Made by a program: the position numbers and the translations under genes
Part shown: in pieces, positions 48,708-63,266 of the stretch
Layout of the letters: each line of letters starts with the position of its first letter
How positions within the stretch are numbered: position 1 is the first letter of the stretch
The notes under the pieces: model-generated
What the model was told of the DNA's origin: nothing
What the model saw: the letters and a program-made list of their open reading frames with translations, nothing else
Database searches by the model: none
Assembly: GCF_001632365.1 (NCBI RefSeq)
Contig: NW_024468530.1
Coordinates: 310,001-374,000 of the forward strand
Direction of reading: 5' to 3'
Source: Laetiporus sulphureus 93-53
Taxonomy: Eukaryota; Basidiomycota; Agaricomycetes; Polyporales; Laetiporaceae
Length of the DNA stretch: 64,000 nt

Positions 48708-50162
48708 TCAACGGAAGCCGCCCCAATCGGAGGGCCTCATTCCCATCATGCCTATACCACCGAGGCCCATACCCATACCCATACCCATTCCTCGCCTCCG
48801 CGGGCCTGCAGGAGCACGCTCTTCCCTTGTAGCGGTCAACACATTGTGCTTGTCTATCAGCTGCGGGATGATGGTTGAGGTCAGCAACGCCATATGAGCA
48901 GCTGTGAGTATGACACACGTCGTTGAGCAGGCTAGTTGACTTTGTGAGCGCAGCTAGGTAAGCAGTCAGCTGAACGTCCTCATATTCCTAAAATGCAGAG
49001 CATGCAGAATAAGCAAGAGGACAAGCAGAAGGTACACATAACATACTGTATCGAATTCCTCCCGAAAACCTTTGTGTTCACTTGCAGGAAGCGAAGCGAC
49101 CAAGGCCGAAAGAGAGCGTAGGGTTGCATGGTCTTTGGTGGCTTGGCCTAAATATGAGCAGAAGTGATGAATTACATTGATGGTCAATACGAATTAGGAT
49201 AGAACTCACCCGCAAGCACGTCACTGACATACTTCACAAGCAACACTATTCTATCGTGTAGCATCTTGACTGCAGCACGCTGCGAATTCAGGTGCGACTC
49301 GACTGCGAAAGGTCATGAGGAAGACTTCAGACTGTGCTAAGCATACACTTACGGCTGTTGTCTCCTTCTCCACCCTTCGCAGTCCAATCAACCGCAATAC
49401 GCTCCGCCTCGCCCGTTTCAACAGTAAACGGTGCCTCGATGAATACTGAGCGCGACTTGTTGTCGCGGATCTCAAACGTGGGTTCATATGCTTTGATAGG
49501 GAGCGCTTGTCCTGTTATATCTGAAGCCGCAAAGACCGTGGATGGCTGCAGCAGCACCAGCAGTGGCGTGGAGCTGTACGGCACGAACTGTGGCGGATCA
49601 GAAAGAAGCGATCCCGTACCGTTGAGCAACCCACCTGTTCGTGCAGGGCGATGTGCTGGATGTTGGGCCGAGGCGCTACAGTATACCATCCGATGAACTC
49701 GAGCGATGGAAAGACCAGTTTGTCTAGCGCATGTTCCGTTCACGCTCATACAGGACAAGATCGACGAGTGCTTACATTGTTCTTTTCGATCAATCAGAAA
49801 CGCCTGGTCTACAGTAAGACCATCCTCCCCAACTGCGAGCTCAAAGGTGTTCACTATCTCGACTTCACGCCCGTTTTGAGTTCCCAGGAGTGCGCCAAGA
49901 ACTAGCAGCACCATTCTAAGTCAGTTGCGCAGATACACGATGGCCGCACTCAACCAACCGAAAGGCGAATTCGACTTAGTCTGTAGTTTCAGGCGGGTCA
50001 GATGCTCTGAGATGTTGAGGATGGGTAACGGATGACTGCCCGGCGGATCAGCATCTCCGTCGTCCCTCGCACTGTAAGATTGACATACAGGGATAAAGAG
50101 AGAGTAGAAGTTGTGGTGGAAGGCAACACGACAGGGAGTTCGTCAACGTCCATAGAAGTCAT
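48708..50162 (-). CDS. CSN6: COP9 signalosome subunit 6 (MPN domain)
   Basis: CSN6 is the inactive MPN partner of CSN5 in the COP9 signalosome, which removes Nedd8 from cullins. The start MTSMDVDELPVVLPSTTTS is at 50162. Then come HPLPILNISEHLTRL, LGALLGTQNGREVEIVNTFE and FIGWYTVAPRPNIQH-like, with ALHEQFVPYSSTPLLVLL. The JAMM metal motif is absent, as expected for CSN6. The C-terminal helices include VKMLHDRIVLLVKYVSDV and KDHATLRSLSALVASLPA. The last exon ends in a Gly-Met-rich tail (GMGMGMGMGLGGIGMMGM). A tRNA-Thr gene lies between this gene and divergent MCM5. Some inner exon edges are approximate. Confidence 0.9.
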
Positions 50163-50311
50163 GATGTGCAGAATTCGCCAGCTGAGGTACGAGAAATGGG
50201 GATGAACGAATTCGAGCTGAGCCACACGCGTACTCTCAGACAAACGGACATAGCGCGCGTGGGCAAGATTGCTGTGAGGCTATCCATAGACACCTTGTTG
50301 AATGCAAATGC

Positions 50312-50322
50312 AAAAAAGAAAA
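50312..50322 (-). terminator. RNA polymerase III terminator of tRNA-Thr
   Basis: T4 and T6 runs on the minus strand (A's at 50319-50322 and 50312-50317) lie 8-18 nt past the tRNA 3' end. Confidence 0.75.
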
Positions 50323-50329
50323 CAACTCA

Positions 50330-50409
50330 TTCCCATTAGCCGACTCGAACGACTGACCTCGTCATGGCGTTATACTAGTGACGCGCTCTACCAACTGAGC
50401 TAAACGGGA
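50330..50409 (-). tRNA. tRNA-Thr (AGT) with intron
   Basis: The acceptor stem TCCCGTT pairs with AATGGGA, the D arm is GCTC/GAGC, the anticodon stem CGTCA/TGACG and the T arm AGTCG/CGGCT around TTCGAGT. The loop reads C-T-AGT-A with a 7-nt intron (TAACGCC) before the last loop base, giving anticodon AGT. T runs follow on the minus strand. The gene occupies the space between the CSN6 and MCM5 start codons. Confidence 0.92.
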
Positions 50410-50550
50410 ATCAATACAACTATCAGTTTGATATTCATGTTGCATTTCATTGCTGGAAACACGAATTAACCTGCCCTGAACTTCTTTATGAAACGCGTAC
50501 GGCGCGTCGCGTCTTTACTCACTTCTCGATCTCCCAACCAGCAGTTCAGT

Positions 50551-53450
<2,900 letters not shown>

Positions 53451-53631
53451 TATGCTGGTGGTGTGTTTTCCCGGACTGTGGTCGTATGCATTTGTATACT
53501 CTTTGGCTGTATTTATATAATATAGCGTCTTACTCTCTTCGCATCGCAACTATGTCCGATGTGACTGCACAGCATAGTCGTTATTCAGCCATCTCGAAAG
53601 GAAAACCATTGAGTACATTGAGCGAGCGATC

Positions 53632-53637
53632 AAAAAA
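53632..53637 (-). terminator. RNA polymerase III terminator of tRNA-Lys copy 2
   Basis: Six T's on the minus strand lie 5 nt past the tRNA. Confidence 0.75.
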
Positions 53638-53642
53638 CAATA

Positions 53643-53727
53643 GCCCACCGCGAGGGTCGAACTCGCAGCCTTCAGATGCCTGGCACTCATAAGAGTCTGA
53701 CGCTCTATCCGATTGAGCTAGGCAGGC
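53643..53727 (-). tRNA. tRNA-Lys (CTT), copy 2, with intron
   Basis: The mature sequence matches copy 1 base for base; the 12-nt intron (TGAGTGCCAGGC) differs at three sites. The anticodon is CTT and the B box is GTTCGACC. A T6 run follows on the minus strand. It lies about 190 nt beyond the MCM5 stop codon. Confidence 0.93.
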
Positions 53728-56700
53728 AATAACGATATGCTATTGTGAATATATAGAGAGAATAGCAGGCGCCGGAGCAACGGGAACCTTGCCCTGGCTG
53801 GTGACTATGGCATCCAAATGTCACGGTGCGACTCGTCGTGCGCACGCTACCGCCTTGCTTCGAGCACCTTCGAGTCCCTTTCTTGAGCAATTCACGACAT
53901 CACAGCGGATCTCAGCCCCCCCGTGGTGCAGTGATCGAGCGTGTTTCATAGAGGTTGAGATTGGCTGACATCCAGAATGTGCAACGCACTTCACGAGTAA
54001 GCTCCTGAGGAAGTGACTATAGTTTAAGACATGACCGTGGTAGAGAAGGCTTCCACATGAGCGTCGATCCGGAGCAAGCAGTCAATATGAACCGTATTTA
54101 TGACTGCATGCAGACTCGACATAATAGTGCAAGCGTCCTCTGGCGGATCTGGAGCACCATGCGGTGGCTTGCAGGAGAGCGGAAGGTGGGGATGCGTACC
54201 GCATAGGGTGGGATGGTATGCCTCGCCGTCCGCGAGTGAGCGGCGTGGCAGATGTCCGTAAACAGCAGTGGGCGCGTCGCGAACTTGCGGGCGGCCTTGA
54301 GCGAGAATCTAGCACATTATTGGCGGATGGAATACGTACCGCTGGGGAGTAGCTGCCTTGCGCTCGGCACCTTCGGGTGATAAGGCCGGCCGAAACGCCA
54401 ACCTTGGTCCTTCAGCAATGAACGTCCCTGCACGTCCGGACGTTATGTTTGAAAAGAGCGTTCCAGGAAAGCACAACCTCCCGCGACATTCACAAGAAAC
54501 CATCCGACTGAACGGCGTATACATTCGCCCGTTCGAACCAGCCACGCGGCATCACAAACCGTCGTGAGACCACAGAGCGGTGCAGCTCGCTTCTCCAAGT
54601 ATGTGACAAATTCCGCTCGACACTTCAACGGTCCTAGTACAATCACAGAAGCGGACCTTGTGATGAGGCGCAGATCCACGGAGAGTGAATGCGCGCGGCG
54701 TTCTATCCGCGGGTTTGCGGTAATATGCGGCCGCCTGGCTGATTCGCAGCCTCCAGGTTTTCGCGTGGCAGCGCCGCCGCCGTGGCGCACGTCCCTTCGG
54801 CGCACACGCACGCGAATGGAAGTTGCAATGCGGTCCCAGCGGACTTGTTAACAACTCACCAGTCGCCACCGAGCTGGCTTTCTAAGAATCAAGGTCAAGA
54901 TCTAGGATTGACATGATCCATCATTCTGTCAGAAGGGCTTTCGCCGAGATGATGGAGGTCGCTACTCACGGAGGGGCCTAAACCGGAGGCTGTGCAGCGC
55001 CCGTCAGCTGTCCATGTCAGCCTTCGAGGTCGGACTGATAGCAAGATAGAGATCGCGCCGCGTAACGAGGTTTGTGCGATGAAGCCGGAGAGAAGGAGCG
55101 GCTCCCGCTGTCGTGATTAATGCCATCAGCAACACTGATGAGCGACACGTCAGCATTTCAGCAAGATAGCAGCTGAAAGGCCCAGCAGGCAAGAAGAAAA
55201 GAAATCAATAACCCAGCGTTCGGAGCGGCTTATATGCTGTCCATCTTGCTGCTGCGCTGCACAGTGTATCGTGCATCGACGTGAGACGAACTCTCTCGCT
55301 TGCGGACTGCGTAGCGGTCAACATTAGCCGCGAAGAAACTCATGCACTGTAGCTGGACATGGACGGTGGATGCATGCTGATGTTCCGCAGTCTGCTGCGG
55401 ATCGCAGGCTCGGTGCATCATTCTGCTATACAGGTTGAGGACGCCCGAAGAAGATGTGGGCTTATGTGTACGCACAGCCCCGCTGCGGAGCGGTTTACTC
55501 TGACCGCTGGCGTTCGCTATTCCCGTTTTCGTGTGGGCGCAGCTCGACGATGTCTGTTCGGCTTCATCCAGTGGCGTTCTGTCTTCCATGCCGCTGCGGA
55601 GACGTCGACTAATTGGCCTTTCGAGGATTTCTCACTCAAGCTGTGGTGTTCGAGAACGCCGGTCTCTGCAAATCCGCAGTCGTTGGATGATGCTTCTCCC
55701 CTTCGGCCCAGCGTCAAGCGACTGCGCTGCTGGATCGCGTTTCTATTTGGAAGGGAATTTGACGGTGAGGAATAGGCGATTTGCTCAATCTGCAACAAGA
55801 TGGAGATGAATGCGATGTGATCGATCGTTGAATTCGAGAGGGCCGCAGCAGGAGCCTCGGGGTCGTTTTCGCCAATGTCCACCGTCGCCACTGCCGTATA
55901 CCCGGTAGCGCTCAGCGGCCACGATATCGCCATACGAAAGATATCGCGTGCTAGACTCCAGGAAACCGCGCTCCCGTGAATGAATGGAAGTTCAAGAATA
56001 ATTCAGCCTGGACGACGGTTCCGAAGTGGTTATTCGTTCCGGCGGCAAGGCATTCAGGCCTCGTTGAGATGGAAACGCCATTGGCAGCGCGAACACAGAT
56101 TTGGGGTTGCGAGGTTGTGATGGGTGCAATTGCGATCATAGTAGAAGAACACAATTGAGTGGTTGAATTTCTTTCCGAATTGAATTCCGGAGCCCGAATG
56201 GGGCGGTGAGTGACGGAGATTTCAGCAGTATTGGAGTTGGAAGCTCAAGTTGACTGTAAATGACAGTTGGCGGGGGCATCCGTGATTAAGCTGACGTGGC
56301 TTGATCCGCATGTAAAGCGGGGACTCGAGTCAGAAGAAGTGTGGCCAGGCCGCGAGGCTGCCGCGCAACCGTAGAATCTAGATGAGAGGCGTTCGTAATG
56401 CATGCAGCAAATGTTGAAGAACTGGTCCTGCATCCGGGCTGTTCTGAGAGGCAGCGTTGTGAAGTGAGCGACACTACTCTATACAACTGCCAATTCCACA
56501 ACATAATGTGAGATCAGTGATTGTGGAGCGGAAACGTGACGCCTCAGGGTGTGCGTCGGCAGCGGGCGGCCGTATGTTTTGACAAACGTGCTTACACGGC
56601 GCGCGCCGGCGGTGAGTCAAGCTGGCTCGCGTGGGAACGCCCCGTCGTTGATGACAGGGGTGGGAAAAAAGCGCGAGACGCAGCACCTTTTGACTGGCAC

Positions 56701-56784
56701 TCCTCCGCCCTCATCACCACATTTCCAGCTGCCCTCCTCTGTCCTCCACTCCACTACATAACCGCCTCCGCAGCCGACTGCACC
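53728..56784. other. 3-kb gene-poor region upstream of the C2H2 factor
   Basis: Scattered ORFs on both strands show no family features. A minus-strand pair at 55517-55933 (MAISWPLSATGYTAVATVD) and 55951-56154 is the most protein-like but I cannot join or identify it. The region may serve as an extended promoter or 5' leader of the zinc-finger gene, or encode noncoding RNA. Confidence 0.45.
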
Positions 56785-58056
56785 ATGTCCGTAGACTCAC
56801 ACTTTGCCTCGCCCGTATTCTACGCTCCCACCCTCTCCCGCGCGACCTTTCCCGCACACCCCAAGCACGACGACTCCCCCGGCGCCGGCCCCTTCCTGGA
56901 CGAGGCCGACTACGCGAAGCAGTCCTTTGACTTTTTCCACTTCGGCAGCACAGCCACCTCAGGCGTCCTCGCGCCTCACCCGGACCAGTTCGAGTCAGAG
57001 CTAGACTCGTCCCTCGCCGCCTTCGACGCCGAGCTCTCGCTCCTCCCCGTAGAGACAGAGACCCAGGACATTTTTTCCTTCCTCCGCTCCGACACACCCA
57101 CCTGCGGCCCGCCCTCCACCTTCACCGTCTCTTCCGAGTCGGTGTCGGGGTATGACTCTAGCTACGCCGACTCCGTCTCCGGCCGCGACAGCTACTACGC
57201 TTTCCACCCCGCCTACGCCCGCTCTCCCGCATCCAGCTACACCGCAAGCAACTACTCTTTCCGTACGCACGAGCTTGAGATGGACTTTAAACGCATGGCC
57301 TTGCCCGCGCCGCAGGACGAGCACAAGGTCTTTGCTGCGCTCCCCGCATCTCCATCTATGCGCAACTCTCCCGCGACGATTCCCACGATCGCGCGCTACT
57401 CCCCGACGACGGCGGGTTATTCCCCGCGTGGGAGCTTCTCCGATTATGAGCCCGCGCAGCCGCATCACGTACGCATTGGCAGCTCTGCGGCCTCGGACTA
57501 CTACCCGCAGGCGTCTATCCCGGGCGTTAACAAGCAGTACAATTACGGCGTCGGCGCAGTTGTATCGCCCTCCACTGTGTCTCCGTCGCTACCCGCTGTG
57601 CCTCCAATCCCGGTCATTGCCACCACTCCAATGCCCAAGAAGATGGAGGAGATGCAGCAAGACCCGAAGAAGAAGTATCAATGCCCTTCGTGCCCGAGAG
57701 GTTAGTCTCTTTGTTCTTATTTTATCATTATTCCCAAGCTGCAGTTCCTGACTATTATTCTCACCATAGCCTTCGCTCGCGCCTATAACCTTAAGACGCA
57801 TATCCAGACCCACGATCCGAACCGCTCTAAGCCGTATTCCTGCCACCACAAGTCGTGCGGTAGGTCGTTCAGTCGCAAGCATGATCTGACACGCCACTTG
57901 GTGTCGATCCACCGCGCCGAGTCGGTTTCGTCCGGCTCGTCGACGTCCAAGTCGATTGGTGTGAACAAGGATACCCGTGGCTGGTGCGACAACTGTGGCA
58001 AGGGATGGGTCGGCAAGGGAAAGGAGAAGGGCTGCGAGTGTGACAGCGCCAAGTAA
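56785..58056 (+). CDS. C2H2 zinc-finger transcription factor
   Basis: The start MSVDSHFASPVFYAPTL at 56785 opens about 300 residues of disordered, Ser/Pro/Tyr-rich sequence with an acidic patch (ESELDSSLAAFDAELSL) that could activate transcription. One intron begins at the GTTAGT near 57701 and ends CATAG near 57770. Two C2H2 fingers follow: YQCPSCPRAFARAYNLKTH..QTH (C-x2-C-x12-H-x3-H) and YSCHHKSCGRSFSRKHDLTRH..SIH (C-x4-C). The C-terminus has a small Cys group (WCDNCGKGW and CEC). The pattern recalls Azf/Crz-like stress factors of fungi, but paired C2H2 fingers are too common to name the ortholog. No DNA target is claimed. Confidence 0.87.
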
Positions 58057-58802
58057 ACGAAGGCATGCTGCAGTGTTGGATTGCCTCTATGGTTGCGTAC
58101 GTCGTCTCTTGTTCACGCTTTGCTACACGTCGAAGCTCATTATTGTTGCTCTAGCTATGTGCAACGCCCAGGTCCGTCTGAGTGGTGTGGAGCAGAGTGC
58201 CGGTTACAAGGGTATACATATGCAACCGGGATGCCCCTAGACTGCGAAGACGATTATGGCGGACGCGGTGGTCGTGCGTGTGTTCCTTTGCGGACCTGTT
58301 CCCTATGCGCGACTCTTCCTGCGTTCCCCCTTTACTGGAATGTTCACGCCTGCATATGCTGTGCCTTTGCTATGTCGGACTGTGTGATGTAGTGTGTGCG
58401 ACACCTCTTCCACTGTGTTACTATTCTGAACTGCGTGTGATATGATGCATGGATTCTATCCTTTGGCTGTTCGGCCGAGTTCTGTGTGTATTTAACTGTT
58501 GCTTGAAATAAGAATGCGCGTTGGACGAATTGATGATCGTCATACATAGTGGGTCTATGTGGCCCATGGCTGACCTCGGGTGGCCGCCCGTGACCTATGC
58601 GCCGCTCCCGAGTGGTCGCCGACTTCCCGTTATGGCAGCTGTCCTGCGTCACTCTGACGTCCCAGCCATGGGCCCTCCTCCCGGACCAGCAAATACGCAG
58701 AATATATAATGGCCACCTCGCCTCTGGCCTGCTCCCCGCACGCCGTTTCTCCCGCCCTCCGCGAACAGCACATCCACATACCAACACTAAGTCGAAGGCA
58801 GC
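58057..58802. other. Intergenic region before the catalase gene
   Basis: This contains the 3' flank of the zinc-finger gene and the catalase promoter; no coding exon was identified. Confidence 0.55.
58703..58708 (+). promoter_or_regulatory. TATA-like box of the catalase gene
   Basis: TATATA lies 95 nt upstream of the catalase start codon. Confidence 0.45.
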
Positions 58803-61487
58803 ATGGCCAGCGCGATCTCCGGCGCCGTGAAACACGCGTTTGGGGCTGCGACACAGAATGCAAAGATTGCGGACCTTCAGAGCGATATCATCGACCCCGC
58901 GTCCATGCCCAACAAGGGCCTCACCACAGACTATGGAATCTACGTGTCGGACACGGATAACTGGTGGGTCTTGTGCCGAATTAATAGTATGTGCAGTGGC
59001 TGATGGTGCTTTCAGGCTGAAGGTTCAGGATGGCATCAACACTGGCCCAAATCTTCTTGAAGACCAAGTGGGTATATGCGTGTGTATTATATCGTGGCGG
59101 GATGCTCACCATACCACCAGATCGCGCGCGAGAAGATCCACAGATTCGACCATGAGCGTATCCCGGAGGTGCGCCAGTCACTCACGTTATACTCTCTGAC
59201 ACCGCATATTGATAATTTACTATTCAGCGTATAGTCCACGCCCGTGGTTCAGGCGCGCACGGCTACTTTAAGGTGTTCGACGACCGCGCGAAGAAGTATA
59301 CACACGCACCCGTCCTCACCGACTCTTCGCGCACCACGCCCGTCTTCGCGCGCTTCAGCACCGTGCAGGGCTCGCGCGGCAGCGCAGTATGTTCCTCCCC
59401 TCTCCCCTCATACGACCACTCACCTGTAGCAATTGCAACGTAGGACACTGTTCGCGACGTCCGCGGATTTGCGGTCAAGCTCTACACCGAGGAGGGCAAC
59501 TGGGACATTGTCGGGAACAACATGCCAATCTTCTTCATCCAGGATGCGATTAAGTTCCCCGACTTTGTGCATGCCGTCAAGCCCGAGCCGCACAACGAGG
59601 TGCCCCAAGGCCAGAGCGCGCACAACAACTTCTGGGACTTTTGTGGGCTCCAGCCTGAGTGTGCGTCGGCATGCCTTTCTGTATCCTTCTCCCTGCTGAC
59701 CTCAGCGTATCCAGCGGCGCACATGGTGATGTGGGCCATGTCCGACCGTGCCATCCCCCGCTCGTTCCGTATGATGCAGGGCTTTGGTGTCAACACTTAC
59801 AAGTTGCTGAATGCCCAGGGCGAACGCTTTTTCGTCAAGTTCCACTGGCTCCCGGAGCTTGGTGTCCATAGTTTTGTCTGGGACGAGGCGCTCAAGATTA
59901 ACGGCCAGGACCCTGGTGAGGAGGCTCATCACTGATCTGTACATTCCACCCATATCGACTTGAGACGTGCAGATTTCCACCGTAAGGATCTCCAAGAAGC
60001 CATTGAGAACGGCGCATTTCCCAAGTGGACATTCGCGATCCAGACGATCCCCGAGTCGAAAGAGCACGACTTTGAATTCGACATCCTCGACGCGACAAAG
60101 GTGTGGCCCGAGGAGCTCGTGCCGCTCGAGGTGATCGGCGAAATGACGCTCAACAAGACGGTCGACGAGTTCTTCACCGAGACGGAACAGGTCGCATTCT
60201 GTACATCGCACGTCGTGCCGGGCATCGGTTTCAGCGACGACCCGCTCCTGCAGGGCCGCAATTTTTCGTACTTTGATACGCAGATTACACGCCTGGGCGT
60301 GAACTGGGAGGAGCTTCCGATCAACCGCCCGGTGTGCCCTGTGCTCAACCATAACCGCGATGGCGCGATGAGAAGGAGAATAACTAAAGGCGAGGTAAAC
60401 TACTGGCCGAACAGGAAGGAAGTTGGAGCCCCCGTACCGATCAGCGAGGGAGGTTATGCCGAGTGTGTATTTTTTTCTCGTGATTAAAGAACAGCGCGGC
60501 TAACGCACACCCTCAGCTTTGCACAGAAGATTGTAGGTATCAAGCAGCGCGTGCGCAGCAAGAAATTCCAGGAACACTTCAACCAGGCACAACTCTTCTA
60601 CAACTCGCTCACACCATACGAGAAGGCACACCTCGTGAGCGCGTTCTCGTTCGAGCTCTCACACTGCGACGACCCGGTCGTGTTCGAAACGTACACGAAG
60701 CTGCTGAACAACGTCGACTTTGAGCTCGCGAAGCAGGTCGCGATCAACGTCGGCGGCATCGTGCCCGAGAAGCCGCTGCGCGAGAACCATGGGAAGAGCA
60801 CGCCGACGCTCTCGCAGGTGTATTACGCGCCCAAGGAGCCGACAATCGTCTCGCGACGCATTGCGATTCTCGTCGCGGACGGGTTCAATCTCGCGGAGGT
60901 CGAGGCGCTGCGCGCCGCATTCAAGCTCGGCCAGGCGACGACGTGGATCATTGGCCCGCGCCGCGGATTGGTGTACCCCGCGGGTCAGGTCGTCGGCAAG
61001 GGCGCAGGCGTTTGGGCGGACCATCACTATGAGGGCCAGCGCAGCACGCTGTTTGACGCGGTCATTGTACCGAGCGGCGCTGAGCATGCACAAAAGCTCG
61101 CGCAGAATGGACGGGCGATTCACTGGGTTCGGGAGGCATTCGGGCACTGCAAGCCCATCGGTGCCACTGGCGAAGGTTCGTATGATCGCATATCTGACTG
61201 CGTAGGGGGCATGGATGCTGACGAGCGATGCAGGTGTCGCGTTCATCCGTGAGGCGGTGCAGCTCCCGGGAGTGCAGTTCACGAACAATTTGAACAGCGG
61301 CTCAGTAGTAAGCTCGTACGGCGTCGTCACCACGGGCAAGTATGATGCAGGGTCGGCCGCAACGGACACGCTCAAGATCGCGCAGGGCGAGGAGAAGGGC
61401 TTCGTGTCCAACTTTGCGTATGAGATCAGCAAACACAGGTGCTACGAGCGCGAGATAAACGGGCTTACGTCGAGGGTGGCATACTGA
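58803..61487 (+). CDS. Large-subunit catalase with C-terminal DJ-1/GATase-like domain
   Basis: This heme enzyme breaks hydrogen peroxide into water and oxygen. The start [19 protein letters not shown] is at 58803. The core includes [16 protein letters not shown] with the distal His, [38 protein letters not shown] with the active Asn, [21 protein letters not shown] and [13 protein letters not shown], which holds the heme-ligand Tyr. From about 60850 ([20 protein letters not shown]) a flavodoxin-like DJ-1/PfpI domain follows, as in ~80 kDa fungal and bacterial catalases. There is no clear signal peptide, so an intracellular enzyme is likely. Ten or so introns interrupt it; the last begins after GATGE near 61174. 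The stop ends at 61487. Confidence 0.94.
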
Positions 61488-61632
61488 GCGGATGTGAATG
61501 TGTACGCGAAGGTTTAAGGAGCGAGAAAAAAGAATCTGTACGATACAGTGCTCGACTTATATGTACTAACGAATGTATCATCTCTGTAGTATGCTGTCCA
61601 TATATATATTGATTCAGTGAATGTAAAGGACC

Positions 61633-61637
61633 AAAAA
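61633..61637 (-). terminator. RNA polymerase III terminator of tRNA-Lys copy 3
   Basis: Five T's on the minus strand lie 11 nt past the tRNA. Confidence 0.7.
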
Positions 61638-61648
61638 TTGTACCAGTA

Positions 61649-61733
61649 GCCCACCGCGAGGGTCGAACTCGCAGCCTTCAGATGGACTCTTATAGTAAGA
61701 GTCTGACGCTCTATCCGATTGAGCTAGGCGGGC
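61649..61733 (-). tRNA. tRNA-Lys (CTT), copy 3, with diverged intron
   Basis: The mature part matches copies 1 and 2 except GCCCGCC for GCCTGCC in the acceptor stem. The 12-nt intron (CTATAAGAGTCC) is different and forms an 8-base inverted repeat with the anticodon region (GACTCTTA and TAAGAGTC). A T5 run follows. It lies 105 nt upstream of the MED6 start codon. Confidence 0.92.
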
Positions 61734-61838
61734 GCCTTGTCATGTGACATGACATTTTATACTCAACCATTAAATGCTTAATTACGCTATGATTGGGGCC
61801 TCAGTCGGATCCTCGACCTACGTGCAATACACCACGCA

Positions 61839-63014
61839 ATGGATTTGAATGATTTGCACCCTCCGGACGACTACAGCCACCGATTCTTCATTTGGCACGA
61901 ATGGATACAGGTGTCGCGTTCCCGTCGTGCCCATCGTGCAACACACTAAGGCGTCCGATTCAACAATGACTGACTAGGCTAACGGACCGCTCACGAACGA
62001 GAATGTGTTCGACTATTTCGCGACGTCGATGTTCTATGACAAGCAAAGCAACAACCAAGTGCTGCGCATGCAGACGATGCACGTTGGAATGCCGCTTGAG
62101 AACGAGGCGGAGGAGCTCAGGTGCGTGACTGCGGTTGGTATTGCGATTCGATAGGCTGATTGGGTTTGGCATACGCAGGCGGTTTACTGGTGTCGAGTTT
62201 GCTGTTGTACATGCACAGCCGCCTGGGCTGTTTATTATCCACAAGCGAGAGCGACTGTCGCCCGATGAAGGTAGGCCACACATCCCCTTGGGTGCACCCC
62301 ACTGCTGTGGCTTTGATATCTGAACCATCCACCAGTCCGGCCATTGGCAGCGTACTTCATTATCAATAACCGCATATATCAGTCTCCCGATGTCTATACC
62401 CTTGTTTCGAACCGATTGGTGAGACTCTCTGCGAGTTAGCTATACAGGCGCAGCTCAGCAATGAACATTTACAGCTCACGTCCCTCCATGCCTTACAAAC
62501 GTCCATGGACACCCTCCGCGCGCATCGACCTAGCTATACACCACGCACGGGCTTCGTTTGGCCCATCGTGGAGTTCACTTCGACAACGGCGGGCAGCAAG
62601 CGCAGCGCGGACGAAGAGGGTGCGGCCGACAGCGACCTGACTGGTCCTTCAAAACGGCGCAAGAGGCCGCATGAGCGGCAGCAGAACAACTTGCTCCTGT
62701 TCAACGCCATGCGCACGACGGCCGTGCACGCGAATGCGTCATTCACGCTGCCTGAGGCGGCGTCTGAGAGCACGACGGTCCCCGAAACACCTGGTGCGGG
62801 GTCAGGAACGCGCTCGTCTGGGACGCCCGCGCCGGCATCGACGAGAGGGCCGACGCCGAAAAGAGGTGAGACACCGCAGGCGCAGCCCGCGAAAGGTCCT
62901 CCTGGTGGAGGGAAGAAGAAAAAGAGAAGTGGGTGGGCTTTGCTCGTGCTCACTTATAGAGAGCTCATCAAATTATGTGATTCAGGGACCGGTACGATGT
63001 CCACAGTCAGTTAG
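61839..63014 (+). CDS. MED6: Mediator subunit 6
   Basis: Med6 is a head-module subunit of Mediator needed for RNA polymerase II transcription. Exon 1 MDLNDLHPPDDYSHRFFIWH at 61839 joins to ANGPLTNENVFDYFATSMFY. Then come LRMQTMHVGMPLENEAEEL, the core RRFTGVEFAVVHAQPPGLFI and IHKRERLSP, and SPDVYTLVSNRL. The C-terminal half is disordered and basic (SKRRKRPHERQQN, then GGGKKKKR). A short in-frame intron (62929-62985) precedes the last codons; the stop is the same if it is retained. The protein has about 300 residues. Exon edges between 62270 and 62470 are approximate. Confidence 0.9.
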
Positions 63015-63266
63015 ATCTGATCCCGACTATGGAGAGTGTTCAGATCTAGTTCCGCTTGCGTTCCGTTGCCTTGCAGAGTCTGTCGAGTGGCTTAGGACGT
63101 ACTGCAATTGCAGAAGGCTGCATAGCGTGCCGCAGCTTATGCTACTTGTTGCGAGACTAATGCTCTTTGATTCGGACGGTTGACACGATGCGCAATGTGA
63201 AGTTACAACTAACATCTAACATTGTAGACTGTACATGTAATAATACACTGAGTGTCCCCGGGTTTA

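Noticed and set aside
48760..48800. CCCATA repeats resembling a telomere-type array
   Set aside because: They are few, lie inside the CSN6 reading frame and encode Gly-Met.
55517..56154. Adjacent minus-strand ORFs that might be two exons of one gene
   Set aside because: No splice sites found that join them in frame and no family resemblance.
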